Shown one piece after another: positions 1 through 10,822 of a stretch of 64,000 bases of DNA. The translations under genes were made by a program, and so were the position numbers. The stretch's first letter is position 1, and each line of letters opens with the position of its first letter. The DNA comes from Topomyia yanbarensis. Lineage: Eukaryota > Arthropoda > Insecta > Diptera > Culicidae. The notes beneath the pieces are model-generated. The model was not told the DNA's origin. It did not search any database and was given only the letters and a program-made list of their open reading frames with translations. Where the stretch lies: contig NC_080672.1 in assembly GCF_030247195.1 (NCBI RefSeq), forward strand, positions 374,332,166-374,396,165. Direction: 5' to 3'.

Positions 1-89
1 TATATCAAAATGTTTGCACGAACGTGGAGAAACACATTATTGTATGTAAGTTACTAAATAATAGAGTGTGTTAGGACGATTCAGTAAAT

Positions 90-990
90 ACGAAGAAGTT
101 CAGAATTTTAAAATATTCGTCATATAACTTTAAATTTGAAGCGATGACCTATACATTTTAATACACCAGTCGATTGTAATTGATGGCGGTTACAATTTCT
201 GAAAAAACACATTTTTATATTTTCTCAAAAAATAGCCAAAAGTACGTAGTAGTACAGAAATTTCATTTAGTTGGCAAATAACGTCGAATTCAAAGCGATG
301 GCCTATACCTTTTTATATACCAATCGATTATAATTGATTTTGGTTACAATTTCTGGAAGAACAATTTTTATATTTTCTCAAAAAATAGACAAAAGTACGT
401 AGAACTACAGTAATTTCATTTAGTTGACAAATAGCTTCAAGTATTCAAAGCTATCACCTATGCAATTTATACATCAATCGATTGTAATTGATTTTGGCTA
501 CAATTTCTAAAAGAACAATTTTTTATATTTTCTCAAAAAATAGCCAAAAATACGTACAAGTACAGAAATTTCATTTAGTGGGCAAATAACGTCGAATTCT
601 AAGGGATGATTTATACTATTTTATACACCAATCGATTGTAATTGATGGCGGCTACAATTTTTGAAAGAACACATTTTTATATTTTCTCAAAAAATAGACA
701 TTTTTTGAGAAAATATAAACAATTGTTCTATTAGAAATTGTAGCCGCCATCAATACAATAGATTGGTGTATAAATAGTGTAGGTAATCCCTTTTAATTTG
801 CAGTTATTTGTCAATCAAACGAAATTTTTGTACTTCTACGTATTTTTGTCGTTTTTTTAAAGAAAATATAAAAAGTTTATCTTGCAACAATTGTAGCCGA
901 AATCAATTACAATCGATTGGTATATATAAAAGTGTAGGCCATCACTTTGAATTTGACCTTATTTGCCAACTACCCTATATCCCCCAATTT
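90..990. repeat. 154-bp tandem satellite, four direct units then about two inverted units
   Basis: The landmark CGATTGTAATTGAT (or one-base variants) starts at 171, 325, 479 and 633, giving an exact 154-bp period. Each unit also carries the run ATTTTCTCAAAAAATAG and a segment like CAGAAATTTCATTTAGT. Near 690-705 the array turns around: ATTTTCTCAAAAAA faces TTTTTTGAGAAAAT across a six-base spacer, and two reverse-complement units follow (landmarks near 757 and 911, again 154 bp apart). No coding potential; short frames inside it are chance. Confidence 0.85.
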
Positions 991-1559
991 GTACAAACTA
1001 ACTAACCAAACTTCTCCGTTTGGATCCCCAGAAAAATTAAAAAAAATGCTGAAAAAAACCTTAGACAGTTCAGGAGCACTTCAACAAGCATGAATTTAAA
1101 ATTTTACCCAAAATCGGCCCATTTTACAAAAAATCAAAATTCGCCACTAGTAGGGGGCGTTTTAGCAAATTCACTCCGTAGAAGAAAGTGGTCCTGATAC
1201 CCTAACCTTTCATTTAAGAAGTGAGCCCGATGACTTTCTAACATGACGTCATTTTGGGACACCCTACTCTATAGGCTGGCAAACCGTTAGTTATACAGAC
1301 AGTTGTACGGAGTTTTCCGGAATACGACTTACTCGGAAAATCATTTCAAAGAATGTACTATTCCTCGGAAACCGTTCTCCGGAATAATTTTGAGAAAATG
1401 GATTGGATTTTGCTTTTGCTGGATTTTGCATTGTCTCGTTGTATCAAATCTGATCAGATGTATTCAATAGGTGCAAATTTGTCGGTCATTGGATCTGGTA
1501 AAAAATCTAAAGTATGCTGGGACAGAAACCACCAGCTGGTTGCAATTATTTATGAATGA
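991..1559. other. Unassigned AT-rich sequence
   Basis: I see no gene, splice pattern or clear terminal repeat here. Short open frames have no recognisable domain. Confidence 0.5.
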
Positions 1560-2125
1560 TAATAATAACTACATATTACGATTCAGCTCCGTAATTAATT
1601 TATTTGCCGTTGTTTGCGATAATCACATTTTGTGGTTTTTAACCGTTAAATTTTATGATGGAACAGGTATATGGGAAATTCCTATGAGACCACTCCAACC
1701 AACTAAAGTCAGATCGGGATGAAATTGGACAGTAGCCAATTGAAACATTGCATCAATCGTTTCAAATTTGTAAGATGGTGGACATCGGTCAAGAATTTTA
1801 TGAGAAATAGGTGTGAAATTCACTGTGAACATTCTCAAGTTCTCCGGGGGCAAGACCGTCCTAGGTGGCCAATGTGATCAAAGCGACTTAACACGATTTA
1901 CCACCAATTTTAATAAGTTTGCATCATCTAGGTATCATGGTGGTTCCAGTTTATATGAGGATTTACTGTATTACCACGCTTCTCATCCAGTAACTCCGGA
2001 ACCGTATGTGGTATCAAAAATAAATTCAATAGCAACCTATGCCATTCATTTGAGACTACGTTTGAGAAAACTCGAAAGCACACGCACATTTGCCGAACTC
2101 AACGAATCGAGTCGAACGTGTGAGG
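1560..2125 (+). mobile_element. Truncated copy of the 'ACTCCGGAACCG' dispersed TIR family
   Basis: The segment shares the internal phrases of the fuller copies at 7684-8705 and 8985-9895: AACTCCGGAACCG, AATTCAATAGCAACCTATG, a run like CATTTGAGACTACGTTTGAG, and the closing GCCGAACTCAACGAATCGAG. It lacks both terminal repeats, so it is a fragment. Non-coding. Confidence 0.65.
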
Positions 2126-2140
2126 TGAAGACTTAATCAC

Positions 2141-4182
2141 TTAGGGGTCATTTCTTCACCCTCGCTTAGCGCTTATGCCAGGTTCAAACGTACTGGTTAG
2201 GGTGACCATACGTCCTGGTTTCCCAGGACATGTCCTGGTTTTTCACTGACTGTCCTGGTGTCCTGGGAAGTCAAGGAAAACGCTTGATTTGTCCTGTTTT
2301 TTCCCTGTAAGCCTAAAATATTTTTCTTTACTGAGTCTTCGCTTTATTTTCTCTGGTTCAGATCGCTGTTATGACCGATCGCAACCATAATTGCAACGTA
2401 AATTCACCCTCAAGCAAAATACGACAAACAAAATTTTAAATACTCGAATCCCTCAATTGTACAATCCGATGTCTTTTTTAATCTCTCAACTTTCTTCTCT
2501 TACGTGGAAAATGAAAAGAAAAACATGAGGCGTTCGTACATAACATGTGAATAACCTGTACTACCGTGATAAGCATAACAGTCCCATATGTATAGAAAAT
2601 CGATAGTAAATGGGACTCTTATGCGTATCACGGCAGTGTGATCCGTTCTCAAGGAAATTTGGCAGCCGAACAAATCGAAATGGTTCCAGTTGTGGACCAA
2701 TCTCCAATCTTAAATTGCCTTTCAATTGGCGATTTGCGCCAAAGCCAAAATTAGTCACGCGACACCTATGATTCAGCTCATGAACTGGCAAAGTGATACA
2801 GTTTTCACCCGTAAGTGAGTCGTAACTTACAACAAAATCTTCATTATCTTCTCGGAAAAAGCTTACCACTGCCAAAATATGAATGAAACGAGTAAGAAAT
2901 TTAGTTTTATTTGCAATTATTCTGAAATTATAGTCATTTGCAACTATTTCACTCATACATTTCTTCGAAATGTAATCGGGGTATTATTGTGGTTATAAAA
3001 AATCGTTCCATAAATAAAGTTCCAACTCGAAACCGAGACCCAATCAGTACCAATGTCAAACTCCTTCATATTTTGAACTACGTAGGAGATTCAGTGAAGA
3101 CTATCGGAGAGAAGGATCGGCTTTGCATGATACAAAGCTGACACTTTCCTATTAGCCGGATATATTCTTTCCTCGCCTGATCTGGAGAGTTTCATGAATT
3201 TACACCATCTCATGAAGGTTTAGCTTAACTTAGGACGAACGGGAAATGCTGTTGCGGCGGCTACGGTGCTCAACAAATTATATTTCGAAACAGCGCGCAT
3301 ATAGCTCTACGAATAATATTAGAAACCACTATGTTTTACACTCTTTTCGCAAGATGTTTACTCATCATCTTATAAAATGATGGTTTTCCTTCATTTTCAT
3401 AAACAATTATCAACAAATTGATCGGTAATTTGGTGTTTAAAAGTCATTTTTTACCAATGTTCACAGAAAATATATGCACTATGACAGAACAGAATCAAAT
3501 CAGCAACACTTTCCTTCCTGCGCTATCTGCGAGCGGTTTCAACGTAGAATCGCCAATCCACGAGCTCAAACTGATATTATTTACACCAACCAATCCGCTA
3601 TTTTCATATAACAATTGATAAACTGGAGGAACTTCTAATCAATGGTAGTTTTTGCAGCTGTTTCGATCATAGTTCTCAGATCGAGAAATAATGATTGTCA
3701 TTGGAGATTGATAGCTACTTAACTTAAAATCAAGAATGAAGTAGGGAAGTTACTTTGGACCGTTGATGTTTCTACTTTACTTCAATGACCCCTCGCCGGT
3801 GCTGCACAGATGATTTCAGAATACTTCGTATCATCAGCTAAATTGATGATAGTCGATGTATCCAACAACATCATGTTACATTTGCTGATGGTAATGTAAC
3901 AAGAATTGCGTGTGTGTAAGTCCGAAAAAAGAGCTCGGTGATCGAATTCTTATGCAAGACTTTATGGCTGAGCTTTGCCTGTAAGATCCCAGAACTGTTT
4001 TACTGCCGAATAGAACGTTTTAAGCTGCCGAACACGTGGGGAGAAGGCACAATCGATTAAGAGGTGATGGAGGGTGGTAGTCCTTTTTGGACTGTCCTGG
4101 TTTTTCACTCGCTTGATATGGTCACCCTAGTACTGATGAACCTGGTTTAAAAGTTAAGCGAGGGGGAAGAAATCGACCCTTA
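2141..4182. mobile_element. PIF/Harbinger-like MITE with TTA target duplication, split by a hAT insertion
   Basis: TTA at 2141-2143 and 4180-4182 flanks an inverted repeat: left arm GGGGTCATTTCTTCACCCTC, right arm ending GAAGAAATCGACCC. Without the internal hAT and its duplicated 8 bp the element is about 96 bp, matching the intact 92-bp relative at 20489-20580. A 3-bp TTA duplication is characteristic of PIF/Harbinger elements. Family placement rests on the duplication and size only, since no transposase is present. Confidence 0.75.
2198..4129. mobile_element. hAT-like DNA transposon, non-coding or decayed
   Basis: Perfect 13-bp terminal inverted repeats TAGGGTGACCATA start at 2198 and end at 4129. 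Flanking 8-bp duplications are GTACTGGT (2190-2197) and GTACTGAT (4130-4137), one mismatch apart. Length and TIR pattern fit hAT elements. Subterminal GTCCTGG motifs recur near both ends. The 1.9-kb interior has only short frames without a recognisable hAT dimerisation or zinc-finger domain, so it is probably non-autonomous or a decayed copy. It lies inside the TTA-flanked MITE and is therefore the younger insertion. Confidence 0.8.
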
Positions 4183-4424
4183 GTCTCTTACACCTCGCTA
4201 ATGCTGCTTATGACATACATGATGTGTTAGCGGCACTGCCCTTACACAGTGGATGTCAAATATGCTTGTCACAGACATTTTCATCCACGTTGTGCAGCAG
4301 CCGTTCGTAGAGGTAAGTCTTGCTCAACCCAGGGACAACTTGACAGATAGTGCTAGTTTCATGTATGTACCACCGATTTGATGGTGGCGCTAGTATGCCT
4401 TCTCTGTACGGGAGCGGTACAAAA

Positions 4425-4505
4425 GGCCGAATCACAAAAGGCCGAAGATGTTCTAACCTACCACAAAAGGCCGAAACCCGAAAAGGCCGAATCCCAAAAG
4501 GCAAA
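4425..4505. repeat. Short minisatellite, CAAAAGGCCGAA motif
   Basis: Five degenerate copies of CAAAAGGCCGAA (spacings from about 14 to 24 bp) occur in a row. The surrounding 4183-4624 has no gene I can support. Confidence 0.7.
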
Positions 4506-4628
4506 CATGCATCAGAAATCGAATGATCTAATCTGTTGAGTGTTGATGATGCTTTAGTATTGCCCATGACTAATATTTTAAAATAAAGTCGCATTTATAA
4601 AAAGCATAGATAATAAAAGAAAATAAAA

Positions 4629-5075
4629 ATGAAAAAGTCGGTTTGGCTAAATGTAACCGCTGGCCACAACCATTGTTTGGCTGTTACACTGCTCCGAAAG
4701 ACTGCCGAGATAGCGATCCAACGAAAAAGGCGAGGCATTCGATACTGTGCGTTAGTGACACTTGACGTGAAGAACGCATTCAACAGCTGGGATGCCATCG
4801 CGCACTCGTTACACCGGCTTAGCCTACCGGTGGGTCTGTACCGGATCCTGGAAAGTTACTTCCAGAACCGCGTACTGCTATACGAGAGCGATGCCGGTCA
4901 GAAAAGGGTTCCGATCACCGCCGGAGTCCCGCAGGGCTCGATCCTAGGCCCGATGCTATGGAACCTCATGTATGACGGGGTTCTGAGACTGAAGTTCCCT
5001 CCTGGGGTCAAGATTGTCGGCTTTGCTGACGACGTAGCCTTGGAGGTCTACGGGGAGTCAATCCCTGAGGTATAA
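4629..5075 (+). pseudogene. R1-like LINE reverse transcriptase fragment
   Basis: The frame contains the RT palm blocks in order: LVTLDVKNAFNSW (first catalytic Asp), AGVPQGSILGPMLWNLMYDG, and VGFADDVALEV (YADD-type box as FADD). The wording is typical of R1-clade LINE ORF2 proteins of insects. The endonuclease, fingers region and everything downstream of the FADD box are missing, so this is a 5'-truncated, internally deleted relic. A second piece of the same kind of protein, in another frame, begins at 5116; the junction lies near 5076-5110. The first ATG is not a biological start. Confidence 0.85.
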
Positions 5076-5115
5076 CTAACCGCAGAACACGCGATTTATA
5101 AGTAGGAGGCACAAC

Positions 5116-5460
5116 ATGCAGGTGGAAGTTCACTTCCACCTGACACAATTCCTGTCAGGCCATGGCTGTTTCCGACAGTACCTCCACAGGTTCGGGCACG
5201 CGGAGGTCCCAGCCTGCCCGGACTGCCCAGGTGTAGACGAAACTGCCGAACACATACTGTTCGTATGTCCTTGTTTCGACGTCGAAAGAAGAGCAATGCT
5301 TGACGTCTGCGGCTGGGACACATCCCCTGATACCCTTATTCAGCGGATGTGTCAATCGGTGGAGAAGTGGAACGCAGTCTCGACTGCAACCACCCAGATT
5401 GCCAGTAGGCTACAGGAATTTTGGCGCACCGAGCAACAGACGACGGGCACGACTAACTAG
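5116..5460 (+). pseudogene. R1-like LINE ORF2 C-terminus with zinc-knuckle-like motif
   Basis: The translation carries a Cys/His cluster, CPDCPGVDETAEHILFVCPC, placed as in the C-terminal region of R1/Jockey-type ORF2 proteins, followed by the usual tail (WNAVSTA, LQEFWR) and a stop. It lies about 40 bp after the RT fragment but skips several hundred residues expected between FADD and this motif, so an internal deletion joined the two. Confidence 0.8.
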
Positions 5461-7025
5461 TTGGAGCGAAAAAGACCGAGCGCAGAAAAGTGAGTGAATG
5501 GTCTGTTCATGCTGAGGCAGGTTTGGCGCAGCGACTGGCAACCGCGTATGGGATAAACCCAACCACCCCGAAGCAAGGCAGAAGAGCGAGTGTATAGGCG
5601 TATATGTGAACTGCCTCATGCCAAGATGGGAGGGTCGTAGCGTAGTTTGTTGGGACTAAGCTATCGATGCCTCGGGGCGTGGCAGAGGAGCGAAAGGGTG
5701 AGCATTCAAGTCAGTCTCACACGGTATGTTAAGGGTGAGCACAAAAGTCAGCCTCATATCCCAGTCAAAAAGGGCAAGCTGTTGGCTAACGGGGGCTATT
5801 TGACAACTCGGATGCGCTAATTGCCCTTTAATTTGCCAGCAAATTGCTGGCAATTAGGGGGCTATTTCAAATGCAACATTTGGGCGATTTGCCGCCGTCA
5901 TTTTTTAGCCGCTCCACCCGCCCTTAAATCGCCCCCAAATCGCCTAGGGAACGCGCCATTTAATCGCCCTTAATTGCCTAATATAAAAATTACAAATATT
6001 ACTTATTTTCGGATTCATTAGCTACTCACATAAACTTATCACTACACTAGGTAATCACCATTAAACTATAGGAAGAATCAATGGTGAAACTGACATTGCA
6101 CACCAAAACTTACCATAATCAGACTTTTATTAAGAGTTTAGGTTAGATATCTTGTTCCACTATATTTACACACTTTTCCACAATTTCCCACATTTGTTGG
6201 CTAAATGAAGTGCACTAGACAAACAAAATACAAGTGAGAACACGCCAATCGTTTAAAAAAACTATTTTAAGCATAAGCTAAACATGAACCGCCATGTTTG
6301 AAAAACGCAAAAACAACCAAGTCCTTTTCAGCCGCCAGAAAATTTGTCTAAGTGTTGAAATTGCCTTTAAATCGCATTCGCAAATTGCATTTGTTCCTAG
6401 GGGCAATTAGCACAGGCGAGTTGAGTTAAACGTCAAACTGTTTAAATCGCCTGACCATGTTCGTCCGCATTTTTTTTGACAGGGATGGTATGGTAGAGGC
6501 TAGGACAAAAGTAAGCCTAGCAACGAATGAATAAGGTGACCACACAAGTCAGCCTCGCACGGTATGTCAGAAGTGGGGCCTAAGAAAAATGTCCCACATG
6601 GGATGCCAGGGGGAGCGACAGGGGTATAATAGTGTGGTACGATCGAGAGTGAACCAGGTGATAGGGTGAGCACCCAAGTCAGCCTCACATGGTATGGGTG
6701 GGGCGAGCACAAAAGTAAGCCTAGCAAGGAATGAGTAAGGTGAGCACACAAGTCAGCCTCGCAAGGAACGAAAAAGGTGAGCACAAAAGTCAGCCTCATG
6801 TGGATTGTTAGAGAGTGAATCAAGGTGCGATAGAGAGAGCACCCAAGTAAGCCTCATACAGGACGTATGAACGCGTGAGCGAGAGTGAATGAGTACATCA
6901 AGTACAGCCATCCCCCCAGAAGTAATACCGAGAGGTAGTCCCTGGTGGGAACGATGGCGGAGCCCAGTGGAGTTTAGTCGGTAGTAATGGCAGCGTCACC
7001 ATTCGAGCCCGACTCGCCCCCAGTA
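5461..7025 (+). repeat. 3' region of the R1-like element with imperfect sub-repeats
   Basis: Downstream of the stop, a phrase close to GTGAGCACAAAAGTCAGCCT recurs many times (about 5700-5750 and 6500-6850) with spacers such as CGCACGGTATG. The block ends with a GC-rich stretch (about 6930-7025: GGTAGTCCCTGGTGG, CGAGCCCGACTCGCC) typical of LINE 3' ends. The repeats are interrupted by an unrelated insertion at about 5785-6480. Non-coding. Confidence 0.65.
5785..6480. mobile_element. Unclassified insertion in the LINE 3' repeats
   Basis: The GTGAGCAC/AGTCAGCCT repeats stop near 5785 and resume near 6490. The intervening 0.7 kb has recurring AATCGCC/GGCGATT words and a perfect small palindrome TTGCCAGCAA/TTGCTGGCAA at about 5841-5861. 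I could not find matching terminal repeats or a target duplication, so the class is unknown and the ends are approximate. Confidence 0.45.
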
Positions 7026-7029
7026 CACC

Positions 7030-7560
7030 CCGTGTGGTAGCTAAAAAAACCGCAACTGGTTGCTAAACCAACGACTGCGGATCGGGTAGTAACAAACAGT
7101 GATCAAATAATAATCGTGCCCAGTACCAGTAAACTGCTTTAACCAAAGGCGAAGAAACAACGATTACATCAAAAACGTCCAAACCAACACCACTAATAAA
7201 GAAACAAATAATGCCGATGAAGACGGATTTACAACAGCAACCCGTGAAAACAAGAAACAAACTAGAACTTCCGACAATCAACAGCATGAGAACAGTTTAT
7301 ATGACAACATGGACGTGAACGACAACACGAGAGAAGGCAGACTGGGTCTGACTCCCAAGTGGCAGAGGATAACGCAACAAATGCATCACACCCTAGAAAA
7401 AAGATCTCAACACGCAGAAGCAAGCTACATCAACAAGACCGACGGACAGGGAGTAATTCAGTTATTCTTTTATTTTTACATCTTGTGAAAATACGAAAGA
7501 TCCACGGCTCAGTTGTGCTAACGCATTGAGTCGTATCAAATAAATTAGAAGAAAAAGAGG
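7030..7560 (+). pseudogene. Jockey-like LINE ORF1, C-terminal remnant
   Basis: This strand closely matches the 3' part of the ORF1 relic at 47314-48194. Shared phrases include GATGAAGACGGATTTA, AACAAGAAACAAA and GAGAGAAGGCAGACTG. After the ORF, both copies carry CACGGCTCAGTTGTGCTAAC and CGCATTGAG. The reading frame is broken here and nothing upstream of the tail region survives. Two copies in one window show a dispersed family. Confidence 0.7.
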
Positions 7561-7683
7561 TTCTTTAGCACTGATGCACGAAACATGCTTGATGGTTTTT
7601 GCAAATCCCATATATCTAGGGGATGGAATTTTTTTCCAAAAGAACGTTCTTGTTCTAATAATTAATTTGAAAAAACCTGTTTT

Positions 7684-8705
7684 AATCCACCTAGAGGTGC
7701 AATTGTGCCTTTCTCATTTCTCCAAACTATGATATAATAGCTGGTTCGTACAATATAACATTATGGAAATCTCTTTCATTCTTATTACACTTGGCAAGTA
7801 CATATATAAGAGCACCTTTTTGCATTCATCGCGGTATCGGTTTGAATCGGAGTTTTCTATGTGATCGCACTCCACAACCCGTAACTCCGGAGCCGGAAGT
7901 CGGATGGAGATGGAATTTAATAATAGTTTCCGGGGACGCGACACCTTTCATTTGAGACTAAGTTGATCAAATCGGTCTAGCCATTTTAGAGAAACCAATA
8001 TAACCGTTATTCTGAATTTGGATACTTCAGGATCCGACAATGGTGGCCAGTGTGACCAAAGAGCCTTTGAATGACTGTTGGGGACCTAGATCTACAAATT
8101 CAACAGTTGTGCACATTTTGGAAAAAAAAAATTCACCTTTTTACATTCATCGCAAAATTCGTTAGAATCGGAATTTGCTGCGTGATCGTACGTATCACCC
8201 TGTAATTCAGGAACCAGAACTCGGATCCACACAAAATTCAACAGCAGCTGATGGACCTTTCATTTAAAATCAAGTTTGTCAAAATCGGTTCAGAAAATTC
8301 CGAGAAACCGATGTGGACAAATCAACAAATTTTGTTTTGTAACCATACTCTTCAACTCGTAATCCGGATCAAGATGTCGGTTGAAAATGAAATTCAATAG
8401 CAACCTATGGGAATATTATACCTTTCATTTGAATCTTAGTTTGTAAAAATCGGTTCAGCCATCTCCGAGAAACCGATGTGTACATTTTGTTAACAAATCC
8501 GCACATACACACACATACATACATACATACATACGTACATACATACATACATACATACATACATACATACACACATACATACACACAGATATTTTGCGAT
8601 CTCGGCGAATTGAGTCGAATGTTATATGAGACTCGGCCCTCCGGGCCTCGGTTAGAAAGTCGGTTTTTGGAGCAATTGCATAACCTTTCTATATAAGAAA
8701 GACAA
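7684..8705 (+). mobile_element. AT-rich TIR family, copy 1, with ACAT microsatellite
   Basis: Left end GTGCCTTTCTCATTTCTCC (about 7706) is the inverted counterpart of the closing CTTTCTATATAAGAAAGAC (8686-8704). In between, an internal unit of about 250-300 bp recurs (AACTCCGGAACCGG or variants, GACCTTTCATTT, AATCGGTTCAGCCATCTC, CCGAGAAACCGATGTG). An (ACAT)n microsatellite occupies about 8503-8588, and the distal marker CTCGGCCCTCCGGGCCTCGG follows. No transposase is present. Confidence 0.7.
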
Positions 8706-8984
8706 AAGAATAATATTTAATTAGCTTAATAAGCATGAGTTCAATGTTATCTTCATGTGATTATAATTTGGAAATGTTGGTGGAATGGGTTTGAACATGT
8801 AGGGAATGGGGGGTTAGTAGAGTGGGAGTGGAGGATGCGTCAGAAATCCTTCATCTTATTTTGGTATACGGGGTGGATGAAGGAAATGCGGGCGTGAGGG
8901 TGGTCCAAGAGGAGGGGAGTGATGAAGGAGGGAGGTGCAAGGGCAAGGCGGAGGGGGGGAGGGGCGGCGACGCAATACTCAACT
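8706..8984 (+). other. G-rich purine tract between two repeat copies
   Basis: The plus strand is strongly purine-biased between about 8800 and 8970, with several G runs (GGGAATGGGGGG near 8803; GGAGGGGGGGAGGGG near 8950). No gene can be supported. A G-quadruplex is possible from the run pattern but not shown. Confidence 0.5.
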
Positions 8985-9895
8985 GCATATTTTGCCTTCC
9001 ATTTGAGGCTTGGTTTGAGAAAATCGGTTCAGTCATCACCGATGAACCGATGTGACTTTAATTGTGGAATATGCCCGAAATTCCGGACTTCCGGAATCGT
9101 CGATAGTGGACAATATATTCAAAGAATGTGTGATTGGCAATCAGTGATCTAGATCTGCGATTAGAAGTAATTTGGTGACCATTTCAATAGTTTTTAGCCT
9201 CTGAGGTATTACGATTGTACCGATTTATATGGAAAATTCCAGTGTATCCTTACCAACACCCCTGTAACTCCGGAAGCAAGAGTCAGAACCGAATGAAATT
9301 CAGCAGCAGTCAATGGCATTACTGTATCTTTCATTTGAAATCAAGTTTGCAAAAATCGGTAGAGAATTCGTTGTGGAATGGGTGTGATATTAGTTCAGGA
9401 ACTTGGCGGGTTCCCCGGGGGCGTCATGAACCGTCATAGGTGGCTAATGTGGTCAAAGCTGCTTTGATTGATCATTAGTGATCCAGACCCGCAAACTAGA
9501 GTAATGTTACATCAATTTTAATATGTTTTACATCATTTGAACATCATGGTGGTACCAGTTTATTTGGGAATTTGCTGTGTGACCGCACTCTTCAACCCGT
9601 AACTCCGGAACCGGAAGTCGGATCAACTAAAAATTCAATAGCAGCTTATGGGAGCGTTATACCTTTCAGATGAAACTAAGTTTGCGAAAATCGGTTCAGC
9701 CATCTCTGAGAAAATTGTGTGAGTTTAAATGACACACACACACATACACACACACACATACATACACACACAGACATTTGCCGATCTCGACGAACTGAAT
9801 CGAATGGTGTATGACACTCGGCCCTCCGGGCCTCGGTTAAAAAGTCGATTTTTACAGTGATTGCATAGCCTTTCTTTATATGAGAAAGGCAAAAA
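8985..9895 (+). mobile_element. AT-rich TIR family, copy 2 (5'-truncated)
   Basis: Contains the same internal units as copy 1 (CCGGAACCGGAAGTCGGATC near 9606, AATCGGTTCAGCCATCTC), a shorter CA/CATA microsatellite (about 9730-9775), the CTCGGCCCTCCGGGCCTCGG marker, and the terminal ATGAGAAAGGCAAAA. The left terminal repeat is absent. Confidence 0.7.
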
Positions 9896-10531
9896 CATTC
9901 AATGCGTCCAAGGGCATTTTAATCATCAAAATCGGTCGAACAATGCCGGGGATGTTTAATTTTTCTTTGATAAACAATTCTTGCGAATGAATTCTTAAGG
10001 CGAAAAATCCCATTTCGAGATTATTGCTGTTGTGCAATGCTGCTCATAGTATCAATGCCACATAAACCCCTTCATAGCCATGCGAGGGAACCCCGAACTC
10101 GAGTAAAATTTCGCTGTATTTTTTTTTTCAAATTCTCATTAGAACAAGAAAGCTCTGTTGGAAAAATGTTGAAGCATTTACATATTGTACATGAAAGACC
10201 CGCAAAAATTATGGTTTTCATATTGTTGTCCGAAGACTGCACAATGTTTCTCACAAAATAACAGAACATAGCATACCGTTGGAAAGATCCATTTTTTCTC
10301 TCCAAAACAGTTACTTTAACCCTTAAATGGATACCGAATTCTGTGATATAAAGTCTCAACAAGAGGTGAATATAGTATCCGTATCGAAAAACGAGTACCA
10401 ATGAAAAATGAGTTTCATGCATTTAAGGGTTGAAAACCGGCTGAAAATGAAAATGTAGCAACATTTTTTTCTATCAAAGGTCCCAGAAAGTAGTTTTTTT
10501 TTGGATCAAGATTTTGAGGATATAATGGATA
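9896..10531. other. Unassigned sequence, probably intronic
   Basis: No domain, terminal repeat or splice-bounded frame is recognisable. It lies downstream of the donor site of the minus-strand exon and is likely part of that gene's intron. Confidence 0.4.
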
Positions 10532-10799
10532 CAGCGCAGATTCGTTAGTCTGGTCACGACCTCGCCCCAACTAACGAACATGATTCGCTAGCTAGGTCAA
10601 GTGACACATGTCAAACGAGAATGGTAGGATTGTAGAAAGCAACTGCTTACATTTTTACCTATCGCCTGCTTAATTGTCAATGTAAATTTGGCATAAGATT
10701 TTGACATCCACTTGATTTTTAGTTGTAGCACGACCCAATTAGCGAACATCCATCTAACGAACACCTCATTTAACGAGCCCAACTAACGAATTTGCGCTG
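10532..10799. mobile_element. TA-flanked MITE (Tc1/mariner/pogo-like), 268 bp
   Basis: TA dinucleotides at 10530-10531 and 10800-10801 flank inverted repeats: left CAGCGCAGATTCGTTAGT, right the complement of CAGCGCAAATTCGTTAGT, with one mismatch. A CTAACGAAC/TTAGCGAAC word recurs near both ends. TA duplication plus CAG-starting ends fits Tc1/mariner-pogo MITEs. It is inserted 21 bp into the intron after the host exon's donor site. Confidence 0.85.
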
Positions 10800-10816
10800 T
10801 ACAATCAAAGTAATAA

Positions 10817-10822
10817 ACTCAC
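10817..10822 (-). other. 5' splice donor after the long exon
   Basis: On the minus strand the exon ends GATGAAGAG and is followed by GTGAGT, a strong consensus donor. The cut falls after a complete Glu codon (phase 0). Reading through would add only five residues before a stop. Confidence 0.85.

Noticed and set aside
2561..2956. 131-residue minus-strand frame inside the hAT-like element
   Set aside because: No hAT transposase, BED-finger or other domain is recognisable and it has no coding context; treated as chance.
8478..8696. 72-residue frame rich in Thr, His, Ile and Tyr repeats
   Set aside because: It is a translation of the ACAT microsatellite.
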